A stretch of 64,000 bases of DNA, from NCBI GenBank assembly GCA_965219405.1, contig OZ244736.1, positions 1,488,001 to 1,552,000 of the forward strand, read 5' to 3'. The position numbers and the translations under genes are program-made. Position 1 is the stretch's first letter; each line of letters starts with the position of its first letter. Under the pieces are notes generated by a model. It saw nothing but the letters and a program-made list of their open reading frames with translations. It ran no database searches and was not told the origin of the DNA. Positions 36,712 to 44,899 of the stretch are shown here, piece after piece. This stretch comes from VXMO01 sp965219405 (GTDB lineage: Bacteria; Chloroflexota; Dehalococcoidia; UBA6926).

Positions 36712-36987
36712 TTAATGCAGCCACGCCTCTGGCCTAGGAGAGGCGCCCTCACGGGTCACGGTTCTCACCCGGCAGACCGTCGCCGTCTTCCTTCGACGTC
36801 TTTGCGCCGGCTGGACAGGGCGACGTATATTTGACTTCTCGGGGCCAATCGGGTTTATTTGCTCGAAATGCCCCCAAGAACCGCACTTACGAAAAGGCTT
36901 GATTCCGGCATGTGACTCATGACCGGTAGCGGTGGAGTGGATGGTCAGAAGCCAGCCAGCGCTTGCCATTCGAACGAGCCAATACAT
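36712..36987 (-). other. Doubtful open frame in repeat-rich gap, with hairpin
   Basis: A 91-codon open frame rich in Arg and Thr, with no ribosome site or recognised domain. Its 3' end carries the hairpin CGCCTCT/AGAGGCG (36724-36730 and 36739-36745), whose loop GGCCTAGG is itself palindromic. The segment looks unlike the core DNA and may be the remnant of a mobile or structured element rather than a gene. Confidence 0.2.
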
Positions 36988-37047
36988 AACGTGAGTGAAG
37001 CGGGCAGCCCGGCGCTCGCCCTATGATGCGCCGCTCAGTGGGGTCAA

Positions 37048-39606
37048 ATGTCAACTGGAATGGGAGCCTTCGCGGTGTCGGTACCTCTGCTTGCCGTCGT
37101 TGCCCTTGTCGGCCTAGTCCTGACGTTGGCGGCGTGCGATGATCCCGAACCTACGCCCACGCTGGTTCTTACGGCAACACCCGCTCAGACCGCGACGCCC
37201 ACACCCACGCTTGCATCCACACCCGCACCTGCGGGGACATCAGCGGCGCCAGACAGGGAGGCGCTGGTCGCTCTCTACAACGCCACCGACGGTCCAAACT
37301 GGGTTAACAACACCAACTGGTTGAGCGATGAACCTCTGGGAGAATGGCATGGCGTTCAGATTGGCGAATCCGGCAGGGTAGTTAACGTGCTCCTCTATGC
37401 GAACAACCTTAATGGAGAACTACCGCAGGAACTGGGCAACCTCTCTGCCCTGTACACCTTACAGCTCTCCCAAAACCGGTTGACTGGCGAGATACCGTCC
37501 TCGATAGGGAACCTGACCAGCCTCGAAAGTCTGGGACTGAGCCAAAACCAGTTGACTGGCGCAATACCGTCCTCGATAGGAAATCTGTCGAGTCTGACCC
37601 ACTTAAACCTGGGCGATAACCGGTTGACTGGCGCAATACCGTCCTCGATAGGAAATCTGTCCAACGTGGTGGGTTTGTACCTCCCCAATAACCAGCTGAG
37701 CGGCGAGATACCCTCCGAGCTTGCTGGCCTCCCTAACCTCGAGATTCTGATACTCTCAGGTAACCAATGGGGAGGGTGCATCCCTTTGGGCATAGCGGAA
37801 GCGGTAGCAGAGGAAAGTGACATCCGCTGGTTGGGCATTCCACTCTGTGCACAAGCCGCAGGCACGGCCATGCCGACCCCTTCGGCAATGCCCAGTCCCA
37901 CGCTGGTTCCTACGGCAACACCCGTTCAGACCGCGCAAGGGGCGGGAGTGAGCGAGGGCGCTATGGTCCACGGTGCACTCGCATGGCACGATGCAGGATA
38001 CAGAGGGCAGGGCGTCAAGATTGGCATAATAGACTACGGCTTCGAAGGTTTTCAGAGCCTCATGGGAACGGAACTGCCGGCATCAGTGCAGGCGCGTTGC
38101 TACACAGTTACAGAACAAGAAATCGAGGATGTATTTGAGTCGTCCCCTGATGATATCAGCGTCTTCACATCCAACCTCGCAGACTGTGAGAACACGGAAT
38201 ATGGTGGACATGGAACAGCAGTAACCGAGGTAGTATTCGACATCGCCCCGGACGCCACCTACTACGTAGCACACACTTCTACAAGGTCAAAAGGAGACTT
38301 GCGAAACACCGTGGATTGGATGGTGGCGCAGGGCGTTGATGTCATAAATACGTCGTCGTCTTACTCCCGTTTCGGTCCATCCGATGGCACGTCCATAATC
38401 TCAGACGACCCCATCAATACCGTGGATATAGCTGTTGCGGGGGGCGTCGTCTGGGTGACTTCTGCCGGGAACGCCGGCACCAGGACAGGTAATTGGTTTG
38501 GAGACTTCTCTGATAAAGACTCCGACGGGTTGATAGAGTTTAACGGCTCTGATGAAGCCAATCGATTCCACAGTAGTAGTGGACGTGGCGGTGGCATTTA
38601 CGTGTCATTAAGTTGGGATGATAGTTGGGATCGCCCAACCCGAGACTTGGATCTTTGCCTTCTGACGGATGGTGGAGACCTAATTGAATGCTCTGATTCT
38701 CCTCAGACAGGAGAGGTCGGCCAATATCCCTTGGAATCCATCGTTCACGAGTCACCTCGTGAAGGGAATTACTATATCGAGGTGAGACACTCCAGCGGCA
38801 GCGCTCCAAAATGGGTCAGTATATTTTCATTTTTGGATCTTGAACACAACACAGGAGGGCACTACACCATTGCGAGCCCGGCCTTGAGCCGCAACCCCGG
38901 TCTGCTCGCTGTAGGTGCGGCGCCCTGGCAGAACCCGCACGTCATCACGCCACTCAGCAGCCGCGGCCCTACGACGGACGGCAGAACCAAGCCCGACATT
39001 ACGGGTGCCACCGGAGTCAGTTCGTCCGTGTATGAATTCGGTTTTGGCGGAACCAGCGCGTCATCACCCAATGTTGCTGGGCTTGCCGCCCTGGTAAAGC
39101 AGCGCTTTCCGCACTACTCCCCACAGCAGGTAGCCGATTATCTTAAGGAGCATGCCGAGCCGCGCCCAACCGCAGACCCCATTCTCGGACCGTCGGCACA
39201 TCCCAACAACACTTGGGGCTATGGCTTCGCGCGGCTTCCTCCTATTTATGTTGGCCAACAACAGAAGGCGAATTCGCCTCCGTCAGCACGGGGGCTCTCT
39301 CCACGCGGCAACTCGGAAGGTCTGGAATCTTGGCCATGTAAAGCCCCCTCTGTTCATCGGATGGCGCATGAAGAACGTAGTCCAATTGGAATAGTTCCAC
39401 GTCGCCTGGGTTCATGCCTACCATTCCATCATCACCCCTACCCCGCCCCCCGCAGCTCCCCATCCAAATGCCGCAGATACTGGAACGTGAATATCCCCGT
39501 CTCGTGCGCGTCCGACCACAAGAACTGCACCGCGTACTGCCCCACCTGCATCCAGTCGATGGCGATTACATCCTCAGGCACATCGTCCTCAAACACCACG
39601 CGCTGA
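37048..39606 (+). CDS. Lipoprotein with leucine-rich repeats fused to a subtilisin-like protease
   Basis: 852 aa. A signal peptide with lipobox TLAAC is followed by a Thr/Pro linker (about 35-72) and plant-type LRRs (about 75-255; unit LTGxIPSSIGNLSSL, 24 residues). A second Pro/Thr linker leads to an S8 domain with the catalytic Asp in IGIIDYGFEGF, His in YGGHGTAVTEVV and Ser in GGTSASSPNVAGLAAL. The protease ends normally at about residue 730 (NTWGYGFARLPP). The last 120 residues are basic, low in complexity, and partly overlap an antisense gene, so a lost stop or frameshift is likely. An extracellular protease is expected. Confidence 0.85.
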   Translation: MSTGMGAFAVSVPLLAVVALVGLVLTLAACDDPEPTPTLVLTATPAQTATPTPTLASTPAPAGTSAAPDREALVALYNATDGPNWVNNTNWLSDEPLGEWHGVQIGESGRVVNVLLYANNLNGELPQELGNLSALYTLQLSQNRLTGEIPSSIGNLTSLESLGLSQNQLTGAIPSSIGNLSSLTHLNLGDNRLTGAIPSSIGNLSNVVGLYLPNNQLSGEIPSELAGLPNLEILILSGNQWGGCIPLGIAEAVAEESDIRWLGIPLCAQAAGTAMPTPSAMPSPTLVPTATPVQTAQGAGVSEGAMVHGALAWHDAGYRGQGVKIGIIDYGFEGFQSLMGTELPASVQARCYTVTEQEIEDVFESSPDDISVFTSNLADCENTEYGGHGTAVTEVVFDIAPDATYYVAHTSTRSKGDLRNTVDWMVAQGVDVINTSSSYSRFGPSDGTSIISDDPINTVDIAVAGGVVWVTSAGNAGTRTGNWFGDFSDKDSDGLIEFNGSDEANRFHSSSGRGGGIYVSLSWDDSWDRPTRDLDLCLLTDGGDLIECSDSPQTGEVGQYPLESIVHESPREGNYYIEVRHSSGSAPKWVSIFSFLDLEHNTGGHYTIASPALSRNPGLLAVGAAPWQNPHVITPLSSRGPTTDGRTKPDITGATGVSSSVYEFGFGGTSASSPNVAGLAALVKQRFPHYSPQQVADYLKEHAEPRPTADPILGPSAHPNNTWGYGFARLPPIYVGQQQKANSPPSARGLSPRGNSEGLESWPCKAPSVHRMAHEERSPIGIVPRRLGSCLPFHHHPYPAPRSSPSKCRRYWNVNIPVSCASDHKNCTAYCPTCIQSMAITSSGTSSSNTTR

Positions 39607-39770
39607 TTCGTCCCCTCCAGCACGCACATCGCGCACGGACAATTCCCCCGCAGGAACCGATACGGATAGTGGCTCCCGTGCCCGTCCTCCCACACCGCGT
39701 GGATGCCATCGGGCTCCAACCGCAGGATCGTGATGCCCGGAAACCGCTCTGGATTCTGTCGTGACGTCAT
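39438..39770 (-). CDS. DUF971 family protein
   Basis: About 110 aa. It has the DUF971 pattern: VWEDGHGSHYPYRFLRGNCPCAMC, with the CPCAxC cysteines, and GQYAVQFLWSDAHETGIFTF. The fold is also the N-terminal domain of gamma-butyrobetaine hydroxylase; small stand-alone members are linked to Fe-S or iron handling. ATG 39770 (MTSRQNPERF) is preferred; ATG 39806 is also open. It is antisense to the tail of the protease gene. Confidence 0.85.
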   Translation of the reverse strand: MTSRQNPERFPGITILRLEPDGIHAVWEDGHGSHYPYRFLRGNCPCAMCVLEGTNQRVVFEDDVPEDVIAIDWMQVGQYAVQFLWSDAHETGIFTFQYLRHLDGELRGAG

Positions 39771-39847
39771 GCGCTCAGTGTACGTCACGCCGTACAATTG
39801 ACGCATCGACGAATCGGCGCAACACAGGGACGTTGGGGGGGAGAAAA

Positions 39848-40336
39848 GTGACGACAGCAGACAGGCCGACGGGAGAGCCGGGCATCACGGAGCTGCCGGA
39901 GCAGCGCATCGCCTACATCAACGTGCGCGGCCCGTATGAGCAGTTCCCGGAGGCCCTGCGCCGCCTGTTCACATGGATCGAATCGGCGAATGCAGTGATC
40001 GTCGGCCCGCCCGGCGGCACCTACAAGGACGACCCCTCCACCACCCCGCCTGACCAGCTCGATTGGGACGCGTGGGCGCCCATCGCCCCGACAACCCCCG
40101 AGCAGGACAAGAACGACGATGGCATCGGAGTGATCAACGTCCCCGCCGGCCGCTATGCCAACGTCCTCCACAAAGGCCCGTATGACAGCATCCCCGCCGC
40201 CTACGGCCTCCTCTTCACCTGGCTCGCCCAGCAGCAGATCCAGCCCGCCGCCCCGCCAATGGAGGTCTACCTCTCAGACCCCGAAACAACCGCCGAGGCA
40301 GACCTTATAACCCAAGTACGCGTCCTCATCACGTAA
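39848..40336 (+). CDS. GyrI-like / AraC effector-binding domain protein
   Basis: 162 aa. Two similar halves (RIAYINVRGPYEQFPEALRRL and RYANVLHKGPYDSIPAAYGLL) form the SHS2-type pair of a GyrI-like small-molecule binding domain. The C-terminus has the family ending MEVYLSDPETT. There is no DNA-binding domain, so it is a stand-alone ligand-binding or hydrolase type. GTG start after a run of seven Gs and GAG. It is divergent from the DUF971 gene. Confidence 0.85.
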   Translation: MTTADRPTGEPGITELPEQRIAYINVRGPYEQFPEALRRLFTWIESANAVIVGPPGGTYKDDPSTTPPDQLDWDAWAPIAPTTPEQDKNDDGIGVINVPAGRYANVLHKGPYDSIPAAYGLLFTWLAQQQIQPAAPPMEVYLSDPETTAEADLITQVRVLIT

Positions 40337-40357
40337 GTCCCAACCCTACGCCCCCTT

Positions 40358-40455
40358 CGTCATTCCCGCGAAAGCGGGAATCTTGAACCCGGAGTACAGC
40401 CAAACCCTGTATCGCTCTTCCCCTTATTCCGGCGAAAGCCGGAATCCATCGGGAA
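40358..40455. repeat. Pair of dispersed palindromes in tandem
   Basis: CATTCCCGCGAAAGCGGGAATC (40358-40383) is followed about 45 bases later by ATTCCGGCGAAAGCCGGAAT (40427-40446) with the ATCGGGA tail. The same order of subtypes occurs reversed in the 36.3-36.5 kb gap. The spacer is non-coding. Confidence 0.7.
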
Positions 40456-40469
40456 TCCCCTCCTCACAT

Positions 40470-41963
40470 CTATGACAGCCCCGGCGCCAACGAGGGCGAC
40501 CTGCGATGTTTCGTGCCCTGCTCAAAGGCGTACGCGTAGTTGAGAAGCGTCGCCTCTGTCCACGGCGTGGAGATCATCTCCAGGCCAACAGGATGACCGT
40601 CCACCGTGTACCCGGCCGGCACCGTGATGGAGGGATAGCCGCTCCATGCCGAGAGATGACAATTACTCCCCGTCTGGAACTGCCCGATTGGCGCAGGCGG
40701 CAAACTCAACGTCGGATACACCAGCGCATCCAGGTTGTGCTCTGCCATAGCAGACTGAACCGCCGTCTGCGTGTATTCCGTGCTCTCAGCCAACGCCTTT
40801 AAGGACTCCGGCGTTTTCGTTCCGCCGGTCGGCGCGAACGGCATGATGAGCGGCGCGCCGGAATCAATCTCCCGCAACTCCTCATAAGTAACCGGCGCCA
40901 GATCGCCCAGACCCTTCAGGTACGCATCAAGCGCGTCGCCATTCTCATAGAGCCAGCGCCCCCACGTATTCTCCCCTTGTGAAAGGATCGTCTCCGCATG
41001 CAGTATCTCAACAGGGTCCACGACCGTCGCCCCAAGACGTTCCAGGTCCGCTACCGCGGCATTCATCACCGCCGTGACCTTATCGGCCTCCGGTCCCGTC
41101 CCGAAGAATGAGCGAATCACGCCGAGCCGAGCGCCCTGAAGACCCGTTGAACTCAGTCCTTCCGTGTAGGACGCGGGAACACGGCCCTCTGCATTGGCCG
41201 TAACCGGGTCTCTCGGATCAGGCCCCGCAATCGCTCTAAGAACAGTGGCAGCATCCCGCACGGTACGTGTCATCGGCCCAACCGTATCGGAAGTCGGTGC
41301 GTCAGGGATTATTCCCGCGTTGCTGTTCAGCCCGTACGTTGGACGCAGACCGACGAGTGACCCATACGCCGATGGGTTCCTGATTGAGCCTCAAGTATCA
41401 GTGCCGATGCCGATCACGCCGAAATTGGCCGCTATGCTCACACCCGTACCGGCGCTCGACCCCGACGGATTCACGCTCGTATCGTACGCATTGCGCGTCT
41501 GCCCACCCAGACCGCTCGCGCCGTTAATGCCTCGCGCCATCTCATCAAGATTCGCCTTCGCCAGGATGATCGCCCCGGCATCACGCATCCGCTCAACAAT
41601 CGTCGCGTCATCCGGCGTCAGCATCCCGTTCAGCGCCAGGTTGCCTCCTGTTGTCGGCATGCGGTCGGCCGTATGCATCAAGTCCTTGATGATGACGGGA
41701 ATGCCGTGCAATTTCCCCCACTGGCTGCGAGGGAGATTCCTATTGTCGATCTCCTCAGCCAGCCGCAGCGCGTCCGGATTGATGGAGATGATGGAATTGA
41801 ACGCCGGGCCGGACTTGTCATACGTGCTGATGCGCATGATGTAGGTCTTCACCAGTTCCCGGCACGTGATGTCACCCTTTTCCAACGCATCGTGAATGTC
41901 CGCAATCGTCGCTTCCATCACATCGAACCCGGCCCCGGCTTGTGCATCCACACTCATCGCCAT
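40470..41963 (-). pseudogene. Amidase interrupted by one in-frame TGA
   Basis: Amidase-signature hydrolase of 497 codons with a single TGA at 41391-41393 and no frameshift. Before the TGA are the catalytic Lys motif IPVIIKDLMH and the cis-Ser motif NPSGSSAGTGVS, ending FGVIGIGTDT. After it the frame reads GSIRNPSAYGSLVGLRPT and continues to a normal end. The TGA replaces the first Gly of the expected DTGGSIR, next to the nucleophile serine. ATG 41963 has GAGGGGGGAGG upstream. Options: nonsense mutation (GGA to TGA), assembly error, or recoding; see the hairpin at 41360. Confidence 0.85.
41360..41377 (-). other. Hairpin 13 nt downstream of the amidase TGA (possible SECIS-like element)
   Basis: On the minus strand ACCCAT-CGGCGT-ATGGGT forms a perfect 6-bp stem with a 6-nt loop that has G in its second and third positions. 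Its distance from the TGA and its size resemble bacterial SECIS hairpins (E. coli fdhF: 11 nt, 6-bp upper stem, GGUC loop). Short hairpins are common in GC-rich DNA, so this is suggestive only. Confidence 0.25.
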
Positions 41964-42191
41964 TGCCCCTCCCCCCTCGCTCAACGTATGTGGGCTGTTG
42001 CCACGCACCCTATTGTGGCATCCCCTCGTTCGGCCCAATGCAAATCCCTTACTTGATATAGGTCGAGGGGACACCCAAGCTGGCACGCGGCAGTCAATCC
42101 TCTTCTACTGCCAACCCGATCGCGTACCGAGAGCCGAAGCGCAACCCTCTAAAACGTCACAGCACCTCGCGACGCCGAAAACGCGAGCCAC

Positions 42192-42422
42192 CTATCCGTA
42201 CTTGTAGACTTCCAGTGGCACAGTGTCCGGCTCTTTAGGCCCTTCGTGCACGATGCGCCGCACATTCTCCGTCGATTCACGACTGAATGTCTTTTCTCCG
42301 CATTTGCCACACACCGTGGCAGGAACGCTTCCAACCAGGACATACCTACCACCCACGTTGAAGACTTCATCAACCAGTTCTTCCCTGCAGTCCTCAGCGC
42401 CGCAAACGATGCATGTCGTCAT
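42192..42422 (-). CDS. YgiT-type zinc finger protein (orphan antitoxin-like)
   Basis: 76 aa. The two CxxC pairs in TTCIVCGAED and ATVCGKCGEKTFSRE match the N-terminal zinc finger of MqsA/YgiT antitoxins. The helix VRRIVHEG follows. The usual DNA-binding HTH domain is absent. The partner toxin gene (MqsR or DUF4258 type) is not found on either side: downstream is about 230 bases of non-coding sequence and then the amidase start, upstream is a repeat. Confidence 0.82.
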   Translation of the reverse strand: MTTCIVCGAEDCREELVDEVFNVGGRYVLVGSVPATVCGKCGEKTFSRESTENVRRIVHEGPKEPDTVPLEVYKYG

Positions 42423-42445
42423 GGCTGCCTCCGCGTCCCCACACC

Positions 42446-42478
42446 CTCATTCCGGCGAAAGCCGGAATCCATCGGGAA
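42446..42478. repeat. Dispersed palindrome, CATTCCGGCGAAAGCCGGAATCC subtype
   Basis: Perfect arms ATTCCGGC / GCCGGAAT with the ATCGGGAAG tail, same subtype as 36330 and 40424. It sits between the YgiT-type gene and the 3' end of ilvD. Confidence 0.75.
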
Positions 42479-42487
42479 GTCCACCCC

Positions 42488-44167
42488 CTAATACGTCACA
42501 GCCCCCCGTGACGCCGACGAAACCAGCCGCGCATACTTCGCCAGCGCCCCGCGTGAATGTTTCGGCGCAGGCTGCGTCCACCGCGCCTGCCGTTCCGCAA
42601 ACTCCGACTCCGAAAGCTCCACCTCGATAACCCGCCGATCCACATCCAGCACGATGATATCGCCGTCCTCCAGCAACCCCATCGGCCCGCCCGTCATCGC
42701 CTCCGGAGCGACGTGGCCAACGGCCAGCCCATGCGTCCCGCCGGAGAAGCGACCATCGGTGAGCAGTGCGACTTTCTCGCCGAGCCCCTGCCCCGTGATC
42801 GCCGCCGTCACCGCCAGCATCTCGCGCATCCCGGGCCCGCCCTGCGGCCCCTCATATCGAATAACGACAACGTCGCCCTCGCCGATCTCGCGCGCCTGCA
42901 CCGCGTCGAAAGCGTCCTCCTCGCGATCAAACACACGCGCTGGCCCGCGATGGTGACGAATCGGCGTACCCGCAATCTTGATAACCGCGCCCTCCGGCGC
43001 GAGATTGCCCTTGAGAATCGCAATACCGCCTGTCGGCCCAATGGGATCCGAAGGCTCGTGCAGGATGCCTGCCCCGCCGCCCGGCTTCACCGGCTCCAGC
43101 GTCTCGGCAAGCGTCTTGCCCGTGACCGTCACGCAATCGCCGTGCAGATAGCCCGCGTCCAACAAGCGCTTCAACACCACGGGCACCCCGCCCGCCTTAT
43201 CCAGGTCGGACATCACATACTGCCCACCCGGCTTCATATCCGTGATATACGGCGTCTTGTCGCTTATCGTCTGAAAGTCCTCGATGTCCAGGTCGACGCC
43301 CGCCTCATGCGCCACCGCCAGCAGGTGCAGCACGACATTCGTCGACCCGCCCATCGCCATCGCCGTAGTGATGCCGTTCTCGATAGCTTCGCGCGTGATA
43401 ATGTCGCGCGGCCTGCGATCTTCTCGCACCATGTCGACAACCTGCTCGCCGCTGCGGAACGCAAGCTGCTCACGCCGCGCATCGACGGCCGGAACCGACG
43501 CCCCACCCGGCAGGCAAACACCCATCGCCTCAAATACGGACGCCATCGTGTTAGCAGTGAACAGTCCGCCGCACGATCCCTCGCCCGGGCACGCGCACTC
43601 CTCCAGGGCCGTCACCGCCTCAAGCGAAATCGTGCCCGCGGCATACGCGCCAACGGCCTCAAAGACATCCACGATTGTCACGTCCTGCCCCTCGTAATTG
43701 CCGGGCAGGATCGTTCCGCCATACAGGAAGATCGACGGAATGTTCGTCCGAGCCATTGCCATCACGGACCCGGGCAGCGACTTATCACAGCCCGCCAGCG
43801 TCACCATGCCGTCCAGCGCCTCTGCCATCGCGACCAGCTCGAACGAGTCCGCGATCACGTCGCGGCTCACCAGCGACGCCTTCATTCCCTCGTGCCCCAT
43901 GGCGATGGCGTCCGAAACGGCGATTGCCGTGAACTCGATGGGAGTCCCGCCCGCCGCGCGGATCCCCTGCTTCACATAGTCGGCCAGTCGACCCAGGTTG
44001 AGGTTGCACGGCGTCACCTCATTGGCGGTGCTCGCCACGCCGATAAGCGGCTTCCGCAGATCCTCCGGCGTGAACCCCATCGCATAGAACATCGAGCGAT
44101 GCGGCGCCCGCTCCACCCCATCGGTCACCTGCCACGAATTCGGCTTCGGCGCCGGTCCCTGTGTCAT
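42488..44167 (-). CDS. ilvD: Dihydroxy-acid dehydratase
   Basis: Fe-S enzyme of branched-chain amino acid synthesis, making 2-oxo acids from dihydroxy acids. 559 aa, full length. Cluster and metal residues are visible in TPCNLNLGRL, GCDKSLPGSVMA and GEGSCGGLFTANTMAS; DGRFSGGTHGLAVGH is near the C-terminus. ATG 44167 overlaps the upstream pterin dehydratase stop by 4 bases. Last gene of a minus-strand run that begins at lepA. Confidence 0.96.
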   Translation of the reverse strand: MTQGPAPKPNSWQVTDGVERAPHRSMFYAMGFTPEDLRKPLIGVASTANEVTPCNLNLGRLADYVKQGIRAAGGTPIEFTAIAVSDAIAMGHEGMKASLVSRDVIADSFELVAMAEALDGMVTLAGCDKSLPGSVMAMARTNIPSIFLYGGTILPGNYEGQDVTIVDVFEAVGAYAAGTISLEAVTALEECACPGEGSCGGLFTANTMASVFEAMGVCLPGGASVPAVDARREQLAFRSGEQVVDMVREDRRPRDIITREAIENGITTAMAMGGSTNVVLHLLAVAHEAGVDLDIEDFQTISDKTPYITDMKPGGQYVMSDLDKAGGVPVVLKRLLDAGYLHGDCVTVTGKTLAETLEPVKPGGGAGILHEPSDPIGPTGGIAILKGNLAPEGAVIKIAGTPIRHHRGPARVFDREEDAFDAVQAREIGEGDVVVIRYEGPQGGPGMREMLAVTAAITGQGLGEKVALLTDGRFSGGTHGLAVGHVAPEAMTGGPMGLLEDGDIIVLDVDRRVIEVELSESEFAERQARWTQPAPKHSRGALAKYARLVSSASRGAVTY

Positions 44168-44526
44168 CTCGTCTCCCCCTCGTCAAATAACCCGTCCGTC
44201 TTCGCCGCCATGATGAAATCGTTGACGTGAAGCCCCTTGATCTTGTGGCTCCACCACCAGATCGTCGCCCTGCCCCATTCCGTCGAAATAAGCGGATGAT
44301 GCCCCTCATCCTCCGCGATCTCCCCTATGCGATTCGTAAAAGCCAGAGCCCCCGCAAAGTCCTTGAACCGATAGACGCGCCGCAGCTTCAGAACGCCACT
44401 GTCGTCGAGCAGCTCCCACTCAGGCACCTGTGGATGGAACGACGCGATCTGCTCCTCCGTAACCCGCGGCGAATCCGCGCGGCATGCCACGCACTTCTGC
44501 CCCGTCAACTCAACCGCCTGCGCCAT
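44164..44526 (-). CDS. Pterin-4a-carbinolamine dehydratase
   Basis: 120 aa. The family motif is complete: an acidic residue, then HHP, W and H at the right spacing in EDEGHHPLISTEW...H, followed by GLHVNDFIMAAKTD. In animals the enzyme recycles tetrahydrobiopterin; in bacteria without aromatic hydroxylase its role is uncertain (molybdopterin or pterin repair has been suggested). The N-terminus has an extra CxxC (CVAC). Confidence 0.9.
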   Translation of the reverse strand: MAQAVELTGQKCVACRADSPRVTEEQIASFHPQVPEWELLDDSGVLKLRRVYRFKDFAGALAFTNRIGEIAEDEGHHPLISTEWGRATIWWWSHKIKGLHVNDFIMAAKTDGLFDEGETR

Positions 44527-44527
44527 A

Positions 44528-44899
44528 TCACACCCCCTTCGGCTGCTGCATCAATTGCAGCATATTCCCGTCCGGGTCCTTGAACGTCGCGATCCATCCG
44601 CCCCACGCTTCCTGTTCCGGCGGACGGATGAACTCAGCCCCATTATCGACCATTCGAGCATGAACGGCATGAATATCATCCACGCCCAGGTTGAACATGA
44701 TCCTGAATGGGTCCAGCGCCTCCTCCGTCCATATTTGGCTGTGCCGACCGATATTCAGCCGCAGCCCCGGACGCACGTCGAACGTGATCAATTCACCGTG
44801 ATCCGAATGCTGCTCCAGACCCACCACGTCACGATAGAACGCCGCCATCTCCCCCAGCCGCGTCGTAAAGATATTCACCCCGATGATGTCCTGAATCAT
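44528..44899 (-). CDS. VOC-superfamily (glyoxalase-like) protein
   Basis: 123 aa, one glyoxalase/bleomycin-resistance fold unit. It shows MAAFYRDVVGLEQHSD, RIMFNLGVDDIHAV and the end FKDPDGNMLQLMQQP. Typical members bind a metal through His/Glu residues; the glutamate expected in the final strand (GNxxEL) is Gln here (GNMLQL), so a classic glyoxalase reaction is doubtful. Overlaps the HpcH aldolase stop by 4 bases. Confidence 0.85.
   Translation of the reverse strand: MIQDIIGVNIFTTRLGEMAAFYRDVVGLEQHSDHGELITFDVRPGLRLNIGRHSQIWTEEALDPFRIMFNLGVDDIHAVHARMVDNGAEFIRPPEQEAWGGWIATFKDPDGNMLQLMQQPKGV

Noticed and set aside
36298..42480. An intact insertion sequence or prophage in the accessory region
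   Set aside because: No transposase, integrase or phage gene is present; only short repeats and one doubtful open frame.
42557..44230. A 557-codon open frame antisense to ilvD
   Set aside because: It mirrors the ilvD codon pattern, is rich in Arg/His/Pro, has no domain and overlaps a gene of certain identity. It is a GC-rich shadow frame.
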